From assembly GCA_028571685.1 (NCBI GenBank), contig CM053140.1, forward strand, positions 144,693,701 through 144,757,700: a stretch of DNA of 64,000 nucleotides, in the 5' to 3' direction. This stretch comes from Heterohyrax brucei. Lineage: Eukaryota > Chordata > Mammalia > Hyracoidea > Procaviidae. The first letter of the stretch is position 1, and every line of letters starts with the position of its first letter. The notes beneath the pieces were generated by a model that ran no database searches, was not told where the DNA came from, and saw nothing but the letters and a program-made list of their open reading frames with translations. The position numbers and the translations under genes are program-made. Below are positions 41,862-53,499 of the stretch, one piece after another.

Positions 41862-43400
41862 TTAGAATGATATGATTACTTTCCCAGACAGACCTACCTT
41901 ACAGCATAGGCATCTCCCTAAGTAGGAAAATTAATTTAATTTCTACATTATTTGAAATAGAAATGTACAACTATGCGGTATTGATAAAGTCATAGAAAAT
42001 GCACTGGTCAAAAAACTTTGGTTATTCCTGCCAATGTTTAACCACATGTAGGGTTATGAAAAAACGATGCATGACCAGCCTCACTTTGCAGAGAAAGGAA
42101 ATTGGTCTGGAAACAAATTCTTTCTGGCAATTCAGTTCTAACATCTAGCTTATAAATGTAGAAATAATGTACCTGTGTGTTTATTCATAGCTTCTGGATA
42201 AATTCTGAAAGTCATTAGAGCTGGAATTGCATTCTGAATGTACTGGAAAAATAATTTTTAGCATTTAAAATTCTGAGCTTGTTAGTTAACTATTCCAAGT
42301 CCCAACTGTCCCATCTGGGTAAAGGGGGAATTAATCTGCTAGAGCTTTGTTGCTGGGAAGTATAAAGATAAATTATACACAGCTGACTTGGTCTGTGAAC
42401 TTTGACTGAAAAACAAAGTGTTAAAGTCTACATCAGCTTCCTTTTGTTGTTACCCCCAAGTTACTTGACTCTCTTAAGCCATCTTTGCATAGATCCTGAA
42501 ATGAGGCCTATTATAACTAGCAGGTTGTAGAATGTGATGCATATTTTGGGTACATGTATGTAGACACACATGTATATATATACACGCATGTATATATAAT
42601 ACAGATAAACATTTAAATTCATATTTATGTGCGTAGTATATATGTGTGTGCATTACCTGTGTATATGTATTGTTATGTGTGTCTATGTATATGTATATGT
42701 ATGGGTATATGTGTATATACATAGATACACATAACAATACATATGTGTACAGAGAAAGAGGAAGAAACAGAAAGAAAAACTAGTGGCAAGACTAAAAATT
42801 AAAAAAAATTTGTGGAAAGATAAATTAAAAATTTAAAAGATGCCAATAGTATACATGCTATTAGTTATCTTTGTTTCTCATTTTTATGTTATAATTCTCC
42901 CAGGTTGAAAAATACATTTATGTTTATGTTCATAAAGTTACAAGACAATGAGATCTTTTAAAAATGGGCCAGCTCTTTAGATGTGTTTGCTCCTGTAAGA
43001 CTCTACTACTATAATTGTGTACTTTCAAGAGGGGAAAAATTGAATTTCTACAGTTCTTGTTTATATTTTTCTTAGTGGAAATAAACCACAGAGATTGAAG
43101 AGACAGTATTTTCTGTTCTACAGCGTGACAGTTAAGGTGATATTTTGGTGAGATCAGAGGAACAGCTCCTGTCCATTGTAAGGGAAGTCATCCTGGAACA
43201 TATCATTTAAAGTCTAATAGAACAGAACCACTTAAAATGAGGCATTTGGTAATTCTGTATAAAAGAGTTTCCCTTCCTATTTGATATGTATCATGATTGT
43301 TCAAATAAATGACTTAAATAAAAATTAAAATATTATTAAAGTCACTTATTTGAACAATTTAAGATTCTGAAATCTTTTGAAGCACTCTGTTTTGAAATAT
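41862..43400. other. mostly unannotated; microsatellite at 42548-42760
   Basis: Apart from the TATATG/TGTA-rich microsatellite no repeat or gene is recognised. An AT-rich inverted piece (ATTTGAACAATTTAAG / TGTTCAAATAAATG) spans 43298-43362. Confidence 0.45.
42548..42760. repeat. complex TATG/TGTA/CACA microsatellite
   Basis: About 200 bp of alternating ATGTAT, ACACAT and GTGTAT units. Self-complementary in places. Confidence 0.9.
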
Positions 43401-43404
43401 AGCC

Positions 43405-43640
43405 ATCCGTGCGTCCACTCCTTCAGTAATTCCCTGGTTTCACAAGTATTTCATGGCTAACAGGTGACAGGTGCCGTTATACCTTCTGTTGGTAATGGTA
43501 AAACAGACGTAACGTGACCTCATGAAGCTGATAGTCTAATGAGGAGACACACATCGTGCAATAAGTAGTAAAGAAATCTTAACTAATGCGTAACTACAAA
43601 TCATGACAAGTGCTATGTCAGGCTACTAAGCAAGAGAGTA
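43405..43640 (-). mobile_element. L2 LINE remnant
   Basis: CCACTCCTTCAGTAATTCCC, CAGGTGCCGTTATACC, ACGTGACCTCATGAAGCTGATAGTCTAATGAGGAGAC and AAATCATGACAAGTGCTATG follow reverse L2. Confidence 0.75.
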
Positions 43641-44117
43641 ACCTGGGACATTATATTTCGTGTTGGTTGTGCAGCACACATCAAGGCCCTGACGTGGGGA
43701 AAAAAAAACTTGGTGCACAAGAAGAAAGACATCACCATGGTGTCTGGAGTGTAGTAAATTAGGAAAAAGTGGTTCGCAGATGAGACGTTTAAATAATTGT
43801 GAATTGGTTGTAAGGAATTGTGAGCAATTACTAGCACTCAGCAAAAGTTAGATAGTATGAACTTAGACCAAATGCATGTGGTTATATAATTCACTTGACA
43901 GTAAGTGGAAAAGATGGGAACAGTGGAGGATACTGGGAAGCTAATAACAGCCAAAACAATACAAAGAAGTAGGAATACAAAGTATAGATGAGAACATCGG
44001 TGGAATGCCAAACAATGTGCGGGCCTGGTTTGCAAATTGTCATAACCAGTGTGGCTACTTCAGGATGATTTGCACCAGTATGGCCATATTGTTCATTTAA
44101 ACATTTTGGTTCTTTGA

Positions 44118-44328
44118 TAAAACCAAACCAGTTGCCATTGAGTCAGTTCTGACCCATAGTGATGCCATCTATTTCACAGTAGAACTGCACTGTACAGTGT
44201 TTTCATGACTGTGACATTTTGAAAGCAGATTGCCAGGTCTTTCTTTCAAGGTGGTTCTTGGTGGGTTGAAACTGCCAACCTTTCAATTACCAACCCAGCG
44301 CTTAACTGTTTCTGTCACCTAAGGACTC
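44118..44328 (-). mobile_element. AfroSINE, long variant
   Basis: AAACCAAACCAGTTGCCATTG (tail), GTTTTCATGACTGTGAC...GAAAGCAGATTGCC middle and the head CACCTAAGGACTCC. Confidence 0.9.
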
Positions 44329-44559
44329 CAAATTTTGAGGGGAATAGCTGCTGCTGTTGGCCTCTCATCACCCACTGACCCCTCTCCTGGAAACTTGCGC
44401 AGACTACCTTCAAATTCCAGCAATTAAAGAGTTAGCTCATGAGACAGGAGAGCCTCTGCTGCAGCAGCTCCATCCCCTGCTGTTCTCTCCTCTGGTCTGC
44501 CCATGAGGTGCCAGACATGTCAGAGTAAGAAAGGTTTCAAATGTGATACTCAAATATGA

Positions 44560-44640
44560 ATATAGAAAAATACATATGTATGTGCATATACGTGTGTGGG
44601 TACAAATATATGTATGTAAATATTTTATAAACATATATTT
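44560..44640. repeat. ATGTA-rich microsatellite
   Basis: ATACATATGTATGTGCATATACGTGTGTGGG and similar units. Confidence 0.8.
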
Positions 44641-44697
44641 CTGGAAACTAGTGGAATAAATTAAATTTAACTGTCTTATGTACCTTTATTGGTCATA

Positions 44698-44850
44698 AGA
44701 GGAACCCTAGTAGTGAAGTACTTAAGAGCTTGGCTGCTAACCAAAAGGCTGGCAGTTCAGATCCACCAGCTGCTTCTTGAAAACCCTCTGGGGCATTTCT
44801 TCTCTGTCCTATAGGGTCAATATGAGTCAGCATGGACTCCAAGGCAAAAA
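44698..44850 (+). mobile_element. AfroSINE, short type
   Basis: AGAGGAACCCTAGTAGTGAAG to GGACTCCAAGGCAAAAAATC. Confidence 0.9.
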
Positions 44851-44851
44851 A

Positions 44852-46155
44852 TCAGATATTGGCCATGGTCTCTGAAATCTTAGCCACGTGCTAGGACTCA
44901 AAAGCAATGGCTGACTGGGAAGTTGTAGAAGCAAAATACAGAAATATGGCTGGGGAAATGAACCCAGCAATAGAAAATCCAATAGATAATCATCAATTTG
45001 GTCTTGATTGAAGCTGGTGTCTGCTTCAAAATTGGTAGCATTCAACAGAGAGCATAGCAGAAGCAAGAGGCTTCAGGTAGAGGCAACATCCAATGTCTGG
45101 AGAAATAACAGTATGTCACTTCCAGGAGAGCAAATGAGTTATGAGGGTCAGGACCCACTTGCAAAGGAGAAAACTGATCTAAGCTAGATTCAAGACAGGC
45201 CCGCAGTAAGAGGAGGAAAGGAGGAAAGGAGAGGTAGCACTGGCAAAGCAAGCAGCACACCTTTGACTGTAGTTAATAGGAACCTGATTCTTGTGGGTTT
45301 GAGCAGGGAAGAAACATATCCTCACTTAACTGGGTGGTCTAGAAGACACAGGGTATGCTTTAGGATCGGTTTAGTTCTTCTCTCCATGTATTTTGCTTTA
45401 ACTCGTTTGTGAACATTCTGCTTGTGGGCTTACTTCCCTCACAGTATGAAAATGGCTTGACAGCTTTTGGTCTCGTATCCACATGTAAAATACTCAGAGG
45501 AAGTGAGAGGCTGTCTCTTCTGAAGACTATTTTTAAAAAGAAGAAAACTCTTTACCACCATGCCCAATGAACTCTCAGTGTCTCATTTCTCTGAGTCAGA
45601 TTTTGTGCACATTCTTGATCTCCCTTGTAAGTTGTCAGATAGTTACATGAAGATCAGAGGGTGAGTACATAGATTGTCTTAGACCTGAGTTCCAGAGCGG
45701 ATTACAGACAAGAATAATGAGATACCCGTAGCCCATTCCTGGATTTAGTATTTATTATTTAACAGTGGACCATTTCAGTAGTCCTCTCTCATTTTGTTCA
45801 AAGCAAAGAACTGGAAAAGGATTTGTTACCTGATAATTACAGTGTGTCAGATCAGCTCCTCAGGGAAGCAGATCTCAAGTCGAAATGAGAGGTGTGAAAG
45901 ATTCGTAGAACTAGGCAGAGAAAGTGTCCAGACTGCCATGTAGGTCTGACCCTGTGAGAGGAGAGGCGAAAGGAAAAGGAGCTTAGTTTGTAGAACTTCA
46001 GGATGTAGCACAGAACTGAGAAAGTCTTAGGCCCGAGGGAAGAGCAGAGCAAAGACTACCTACCAGAGGAGTCGTAGGTTGGCAGGCAGGACCAGGCTCT
46101 GGCACCCCTGCCGTGCTCAGCCGTTGATTGTGAGCAGCAGGAGGAGAATATGACT
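44852..46155. other. unannotated sequence
   Basis: Purine-rich in places (45050-45260). No repeat family or coding pattern could be supported. Confidence 0.4.
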
Positions 46156-46158
46156 ATC

Positions 46159-46501
46159 ATGTATGGAATTGTGTCCCCCCAAAAACGTGTGTAGCAGTTT
46201 GTTTGGGTCTTGATTCTGGTATTGTGTGGTGCTGATATATGTCATAAATTCTGCCTCTATGATGTTAGTGAGGCAGGATGGGTGGCAGTTGTGTTGGTGG
46301 GACAGGACTCAGTGCGTAAGATTGTATTATGCCTTGAGGCAAACTCTTGGGATATAAAGCAAAGGGAAGCAAGGAGAGAGTAGGGGACTTCGTATCATCA
46401 AGAGGCAGTGCCAGGAGCAGAGTGTTTCCTTTGGACCCAGGGTACCTGGGCCTCAGAAGCTCCTAGTTCAGGGAAATGTAGATACCAAAAAAAAAAAAAA
46501 A
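46159..46501 (+). mobile_element. MaLR/ERVL-like LTR ending in an A run
   Basis: TGTATGGAATTGTGTCCCCCC start, GATATAAAGC TATA region near 46352, CAGTGCCAGGAGCAGAGTG and CTCCTAGTTCAGGGAAATG. After GATACC the sequence is A15 (46487-46501), where the family elsewhere continues GGGGAAGATTGATGACAAG. Confidence 0.8.
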
Positions 46502-46504
46502 GGT

Positions 46505-47315
46505 CAGATTTGTCTCTCTTTTGGCAAGTAGAAAGAGGTCTATTATGAAAGGAGAGATGAGAGAGGAAATCAGGCAAGATTCTTAGAAAGTAAAAGGAAT
46601 CCCAGGCAGTTAGTGTTACAGAAGAATATATAGAGATTAAAGATCTAGAAATTGATTACCAGAATAACTAGCGAGGCCACCTCTTGCGAATCTTTCTTCA
46701 GTAACCACAGGCTAGTTTAGAGACTGCAGTCTGTATGACTGCTGCCTTTGTTATTTTCATCAAATACAAGTGATTGCTTGTGGATCACAAAGAAGCAGGA
46801 AGGTTTTTCTTGTAGTCTCTGACCATAAATAGGAGGCACTCTGCTTGGGCATATTTGGTTGTTATTCAGTACAAAATACTCACACAAAGAGATATTTAAA
46901 AATGAAGATAGCTATTCTAACAGGAAGCATACTTGAATTTGTTATACATAAATGAATTATAAGTTGATAGTTTTAACAGTTTTTGACTTACTGATCTATA
47001 CATATGCAGCAGAGAGAGGACCTCAATTATAAGTGAAAGGTCTCTAATATCTGGAAGATGTGTAAATAAGAGATTAAGTAGGGATAATGCCTAATTTATT
47101 TTTTCTGATGTAAATGTATACTCTGTACCACTTGGTATCACTCATATTTTATATATTCAGAATGAAGATACTTTTCTTATGCTTCTTCAGTTGTTTGTAC
47201 ATTCTGAGTAATTTATAGCCCTGACCATTGCTAATGTGTTTTCTGAGGAAATATTTATCATATTTAAATAGAACCTTTTCCTCTAAGGAAACAGATGTGT
47301 GAAATCGCACTGGGT
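46505..47315. other. unannotated sequence
   Basis: No repeat or gene recognised. Confidence 0.4.
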
Positions 47316-47317
47316 TC

Positions 47318-47642
47318 CTTGGCAGTTCACTGGTAGAGTTCTCACCTTCTGTGACGGAGACTAGGGTTCTGTTTGAGCTCAGGCATCGTCCACCTGTCAG
47401 TGGAGGCTTCCAAGTACTATGATGCTGAGCAGGTTTCTGCAGAGCTTCTAGGTTAAAGCAGACTGGGAAGAAAGATCAGATGATCTGCTTCTAAAAAGCA
47501 GCCAGTGAAAGCCCTGCAGATTACAATGGCCAGACCCACAACTGATCATGGGCATGGTACAGGGCAGGGCAGCAGTTTTGGTCCACTGTGCATGAGTCAC
47601 CGTGAATTAGGGGTGACTCAGTGGCAGCAACAGCAACAACGT
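47318..47642 (+). mobile_element. tRNA-Gly-derived SINE, copy 2, full length
   Basis: Head (TTGGCAGTTCACTGGTAGAGTTCTCACC) as in tRNA-Gly. Body AGTGGAGGCTTCCAAGTACTATGATGCTGAGCAGG, then AAGAAAGATCAGATGATCTGC. The 3' part has GGGCATGGTACAGGGCAGGGC and ends GGTGACTCAGTGGCAGCAAC AGCAACAAC. The last about 95 nt align with the RTE LINE 3' end at 9960-10058. Confidence 0.92.
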
Positions 47643-47644
47643 AA

Positions 47645-48095
47645 GGAACACACCAGCTGTTCCTGAGTGGTTCAGAAGAACCTGGGAGTTCTCTGTTCGT
47701 TTCTTGCTGGTTGCGGGTAGACCTCATTTTCAATACCTAGGTTGACTTGGGCTACTCAGTCACTGGCAGTTTTTAAAAATTTCCTCAGAAAATACAAATC
47801 TTGTGACATTTTTAAATCATTCAGGAAATTAAAAATACATCATATTCTTTTTTAGTCCTCAAATTTAGGACAATTATTTTCTTCCAAGCCCTGGTACCTC
47901 CTAGATATTAATTCATCTGGCAATCCCTGAAGAGTCTGATCAGCCAATTTATCAACAGTTGTTTATTATTGACCCTCTATTTGGCTTTGGCAGTATACTG
48001 AAAAATAAGCAAAGCCACAGAAGTACTTAAGCTCTAGCAATGCAGACAGATGTTCACGTAACCAAAAGAGAACCAAGTACTCTTTTAACTAATGG
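47645..48095. other. unannotated sequence
   Basis: 47645-47740 looks like a further SINE-like head (TGTTCCTGAGTGGTTCAGAAG) but cannot be aligned with confidence. Confidence 0.4.
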
Positions 48096-48097
48096 GT

Positions 48098-48300
48098 CAG
48101 CAGAGACCTGAATTAGAACCAGTCATTTACTAGCTGGGTGGTCTTCAGCAAAGTTGTTAACTTCTCTGAATTGCAGGCTTCCCCCCCCTTTTTTAGACAA
48201 ATGTCATAATAATAGCTCTTCAAAGAGTTCTTCTTAATGTGAAATAGTTTAGTGTGTGTAGAGTAGTAAATACAGTTTCTGTCACATAGCCATAGAAACA
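48098..48300 (+). mobile_element. MIR SINE
   Basis: GACCTGAATTAGAACCAG, CATTTACTAGCTGGGTGGTC, AAGTTGTTAACTTCTCTGAATTGC and TGTCATAATAATAGCTC are in MIR order. Confidence 0.8.
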
Positions 48301-48599
48301 CTACTACTAGATATTTTTTTGTTAATAACTTCTGATTTCACTAAGATTTCTAAGACAAAATTTACATGACCAGTGAAAATGGAAATGTAAGTATCCGTAC
48401 ATCAATATTTCCTGGGTTATGTTAATAAACTTAAGCATCACTTCTCTCCTAGGTAACTCCATAGCAGTAGTGACTACTGGTGAAGATTTCTGCAAACTAT
48501 TCCCATTTTTTGGATTGCATTTCTAGTCTATAATTAAGAAAATCAGAACTACTTATTCTTAACACATGTAAAAAAATTTTTTTCTTTTTTCTTTTTTTT

Positions 48600-49540
48600 A
48601 TTATGATTGATTGAATGAAAGTGTACATTCCAATATAAATTTGCATACCCACCTATACGCAGCTTCCACTGCTCTCCCTGCCCGGTGACAGCTGACCCTT
48701 CCTCTTTGCTCCATACATGTCCTATCCTCCCAACAATCTCCTGTCACTGCCTCTCCACCCACTCCCCTTCCTTCAGTTAGAGATCAGCAGGATGACATCC
48801 TATTGATGCATAAAACCATAAAGTGCATACATGATATGGTCACTCTGTGTCACCAATCCATTCCTGTCTGAAGAGTTATCCTCCATTATGAGTTTTGGAA
48901 GGGGCAGCATCAGGGCCAGGGGCCATGCTCCCAGGGGAACCCCAAAGCCCCTGGACCATCAATTGTGGTCTTTTAGTGGAGATCTAAGGGTGCACCCCTT
49001 TTTATTCTTGTGTTGCCAGTAAGACAACTTAGTGAGCTCCATCACAGCTATCACTGGTGGTGGCCCAGCACCATCTGGTTCTTGCAGTGACAAGTCGATG
49101 TAGTCACCCACTCATGTGGGTCTCTCTGTCTTCTGGGTTCTCTATCCGCCATGTCATTTTGGTCCTTGGAGATCCTCTGTTCCTGCTGAGTTGGAATCAT
49201 TTGCTGTACCCTCAGATGGCAGCTTGGCAGCTTTTAAGACGCCAGATGCCACTCACCAATGTGGGGTGCAGAGGGCTCTCTTAGCAAAATGTTAGTTGTG
49301 CCAATTAGCCTCGATTTCCCCTGAGAGCATGCTCCCCAGACACCCACCCCAGCTACTCTGTCCCTGCAATATTGAGTTAAGATGAGAGAAGTACTCATGT
49401 TATGTTGAAGTCCAGTTAATATTCATCTTCTTTCTAATGGGTGCTATCACAGATTTCACCCAACTAAATTTCTATGAACTATCTAAACTCCCCCCTTCCT
49501 CCCTCCCTCCCCACCTTTGGAGTTATCAAACAGTCTTTTC
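48600..49540 (-). mobile_element. L1 3'UTR, type A
   Basis: Non-coding end of the full-length L1. It shares blocks with 10081-10745 (ATTGATTGAATGAAAGTGTAC, GGGGCAGCATCAGGGCCAGG, TTTTAAGACGCCAGATGCCACTCACC). A polypyrimidine patch (CCCCCCTTCCTCCCTCCCTC) lies at 49490-49512, a purine run on the element's sense strand. Confidence 0.88.
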
Positions 49541-52500
49541 TTCTATGCATAAATGTGTTCTTAAATTCTTATCGTAGGGGTCTCATATAATATTTGTCCT
49601 TTTGTCACTGACTACTTTCACTCAATATAATGTCCTCCAATTAAAACTAGGTTATGAGATATTTCCTAAAAATCATCATTGTTCTTTATCATTGCATAGT
49701 GTTCCATTGAGTGCATATATACCATAGTTTACTTATCCATTCCTCTGTTGTTGGGCTTCTGGGTTGATTACATCTTTTTGCTATTGTGGACTGTGCTGCG
49801 TATCATGTGCATGTATCAGTTGGTGTGAATGGCCTGGATTCTGTAGGATATATTCTGAGCAGTGAAATTATTGGATCAAATGGTATATCTGTATCCAGCT
49901 TTTTAAGGAAGTGCCAGATTGCTTTCCAAAGAGGTTGGAGTGTTCCAATTTCTCCACAGCCTCACCAGCATTTGTTGTTTTGCATTTTTTGAATCATGGC
50001 CAACCTTGTTGGGGTGAGATGTACCTCACTGTAGTTTTGATTTGAATTTCTTTAGTAGATAATGATCGTGAGCCTGTCCACTTGTGTTTCTTGGCTGCCT
50101 GGATCTCCTCTTTAGAGAAGTGTCTGTCCAACTCTTTTGCCCATTGCTTAATTGGATGATTTATCTTTTTCATATTGATATTTTGTAGTACCTTATAGAT
50201 TCGACGGCACTTGGCTCGGCTTGGCTATAGATTATGGAGATCAGGTATCACTCTGATGTATAGTTGCCAAATATTTTTTTCCTAGTCCGTAGAGGGCCTT
50301 TTAATTCTATTAATAAAGTCTTTGAATGAGCAGAAGTGTTTGATTCTTAATAGTTGCCATTTATCTATTTGCTCTTCTGTTGTTTGTGGTTTGTTTAACC
50401 GATGTTGAAGTCTGTCTGTGTTGTGTATTAAAACTTCCACTTTTGTTCCTACTTTTTCTTGGATGAGCTTTATCATTTTAGATTTGATATTTATGTATTT
50501 TATCCAGTTTGAATTGGTTTTTGTATCAGGTGTGAGATATGGGTCTTCTTTCAATTTATTGCAAATGGATATCTAATTTTGCCATCACCGTTTGTTGAAA
50601 AGATTGTTTTTACCCCAGTTTAATGTCTCATGGCCTGTGTCGAATGTCAACTGTTCATAGGCAGAGGGTGTCATCTCTGGGGTCTCAATCCTGTTCCATT
50701 GATCTATCTGTCTCTTTTTGTACCAGTACTAAGCTGTTTTGACTATGGTGGCAGTGTAATAGGTTCTAAAGTCAGGTAATGACAGGTCTCCCAGTGTGTT
50801 CTTCTCCAGTAGTGCTTTACTTATCCAAAGCTACTTCCCTTTCCAAACAAAGTTGGTAATTTGTTTCCCCATCTCATTAAAAAATGTTACTGGAATTTGT
50901 ATCGGGATTGCATTATATAAGTAGATTGCTTTGGGTAAAATAGACATTTTCACAGTGTAAGTCTTCCTATCCATGAGCAGGGTAGGTTTTTCCATCTATG
51001 TAAGCCTCTTAGTTTCTTGCAGTAAGGACTTGTAGTTGTCTTTACAAAGGTCTGTTATTTGTCTGGTTAGATTTATTCCTAGGTACTTTATCTTCTAAGG
51101 GGCCATAGTAAATGGTATTGACTTGGTGACTTCTTCCTTAATAATCTCATTGTTGGTATAAAGGAATACTACTGATTTACTTATATTTATCTTGTATCCT
51201 GAGACTTTGCTGAACTCTTCTATCAGTTTGAGGATTCTCTGCATGTATGGTTATGTCATCAACAAATAGGGAGATTTTTACTTCTTCTTTGCTGATGTAG
51301 ATACTCTTTATTTTTTGGTCTTGTGTAATTGCTCAGGCTAGAACTTCTAGTACAATGATGAATAGGACAGGTGAGAATGGGCATTCTTGTCTAGTTCCTG
51401 TTCTCAAGGGAAACTGTTTCAGTCTCTCTCCATTCAGGATAACACAGAAAGTTGGTTTTGTATAAGTAGCCCTCATTGCATTAAGGAATTTGCCATCTAG
51501 TCCTATTTTGCTGAGAGTTTTTAGCATGAATGTGTGTTAGACTTTATCAAATGCCTTTTCTGTGTCAATAAACAAAGCCAGGTGATTCTTGTCTTTTGCA
51601 TTATTTATGTGATTGATCACGTTAATTGTTTTTCTGATGTTGAACTAGCCTTACATCCCTGGTGTGACTCCAACTTGGTCATGATGGATTATTTTTTGGA
51701 TATGTTGTTGTATTCTGTCGGCAAGAATTTTGTTGAAGATTTCTGCATGTAGATTCATGAGTGATATCGGTCTGTAGTTCTCCTTTTTGGGTGCGTCTTT
51801 TCCTGGCTTTGCTACCAGGGTCATGCTGGCTTCCTAGAATGAATTTTGCAGTATTCCATCCCTTTATACACTGTGAGTTAGTCTCAGTAGCATTGGCGAT
51901 AACTTTTCTCTATAAAGTTGGTAGAATTCTGTGGTGAAGCCATCTGGACTCAGGCTTTTTTTGGTTGGTAGTTTTGGGATGGCTTTTTCGGTCTCTTCCT
52001 TTGTGATGGGTTTATTAAGTTGTTCCAATTCAGCTTGTGATAATTTTGGTAGGTGATATGAATCAAGGAATTTGTCCATTTCCTTGAGGTTTTCAAATTT
52101 GTTAGAGTATAGTCTTTCTGTTATGACATTTTTTATTTCTCTTGGATCTGTTGTAACAACTCTCCTCTCATTTCTTATTTGGGTTATTTGTTTCCTTGCC
52201 TGTTTTTCTTTAGTAAGTTTAGCCAATGGTTTGTCAATTTTGGTGATGTTTTCAAAAAATCAGCTTCTGGTCCTTCCAGTTTTTTAAATTGTTCTTCTAT
52301 TCTCTAATTCATTTAGTTTTGCTCTAATCTTTATGATCTGTTTTCTTCTGGTGCCTGAGGGGTTCATCTCTTGTTTTCTCTCTAGTTGTTCAAGCTATGG
52401 GGTTAGTTCTTTGGTTTGGTTTCTTTCTTCCTTCCAGATGTGTGTATTTATGGAGATAAACAGACCCCTGAGCACTGCTTTGGCTGTATCCCATAGGTTC

Positions 52501-53370
52501 TGTTAGGAAGTGTTTTCATTCCCATTGGAATCCATAAATTTCTTTATTATATCCTTGATTTATTCTATAACTCATGGCTTTTTGAGCACGGTGCTGTTCA
52601 GTTCCCATGAGTTCCACTTTCTGTCTAAGTTTTTTTTCCTGCTATTGTTTTTTACTTTTGTGGCCTTATGACCTGAGAAGATGCTTTGCATTAATCAAGT
52701 GGTATGGATTTTGTTGAGCACTGCTTAATGTCCTAACACATGATCTGTTCTGAAGAATGTTCCATGTGGACTGGAGAAGGCTTAATTGTCCTCTGATGGA
52801 TAGAAAGTTCTGTGTATGTTGATGAAGTCTAGTTGATTAATTGTGGCAATAAGGTCTTCTGTGTCTTTAATGAGCTTTTCTCTAGATGGTCTGTCCAATA
52901 TTGAGAGTGGAGTACTGAAGTTTCACACTGTTATTGTGGAGTGATCTTTCTCATTTTTGAGTGTAGTCATTGTTTCTTTGATGTATTTAGAAGTATTCAA
53001 TGTATTAGCTCTAATATTAGGTGCATAAATATTTAATATTGTGAAGTCCTGCTGTCCTGCTTGTGTATTAAACCTTTCAGCAATAAATAGTGTCCATCCT
53101 TTTCAACGATCGTGGATTTTCCATTAAAATTGATTTTATCTGAGATGAGAATTGCCACACCTGCTCTTCTTTGTGTATTGTTAGCTTGATATATATTCTT
53201 CTATCCTTTAATTTTCAGTTTGTTCCTATCTTTAAGTCTAAGATGAGTTTCTTGTAGGCAACATATGGATGCGTTGTGTCTTTTGATGCAAGAAGTTACT
53301 TCATGTCTCTTTACTGGAGCATTCAGTCCATTTACATTCAGTGTAATTATTGATTGGTATATGTTTAGTG
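49540..53370 (-). pseudogene. L1 ORF2 remnant (endonuclease, reverse transcriptase)
   Basis: In normal L1 this protein nicks target DNA and reverse-transcribes the element. Blocks seen on the minus strand, N to C terminal: LNVNGLNAPVK (53345-53313, endonuclease start), a frame at 51864-52226 with LPTKKSLSPDGFTTEFYQLY (RT entry), the frame at 51333-51527 with [20 protein letters not shown], then the palm box. That box reads FVDD (51255-51266) where L1s normally have FADD. The frame at 50282-50554 has YLTPDTKTNSNWIKYINIK. A TGA/TAG-type stop sits between EVLA and AITQ near 51330. About 3.8 kb matches normal ORF2 length (about 1275 codons). It is not functional. Confidence 0.92.
50194..50232 (+). 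mobile_element. 25-bp SINE-tail insertion with 7-bp target duplication
   Basis: TATAGAT at 50194-50200 and 50226-50232 flanks TCGACGGCACTTGGCTCGGC plus TTGGC. The sister L1 fragment at 4034-4048 has the uninterrupted site CCTTATAGATTATGG. The insert starts at the same base (TCGACGG) as the one at 27919. Confidence 0.88.
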
Positions 53371-53499
53371 CTGCCATTGTGATGTGTTTATTTTTGTGTT
53401 GATGTTTTATCTGTTGTTCTTATTAATCTGTTCTGGGACATTCTTCTTTGTGAGTTGATGTTTTACCACTTTTAGGGTTGATTTTGTGGTTGTTGAGAC

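Noticed and set aside
42548..42760. Possible origin or matrix-attachment element in the TATG-rich stretch
   Set aside because: The alternating purine-pyrimidine units are explained by microsatellite growth. Nothing in the sequence specifically supports a function.
45050..45260. Minus-strand frames looking like leucine-rich secreted peptides (44827-45260)
   Set aside because: Two short overlapping frames in different phases, with no sign of splice sites or known domains. Base composition alone explains the leucine and phenylalanine.
47318..47390. Possible functional tRNA-Gly gene
   Set aside because: The acceptor stem and several arm pairings are lost and the sequence runs into a SINE body. 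It is a SINE head, as are 15390-15460 and 60515-60590.
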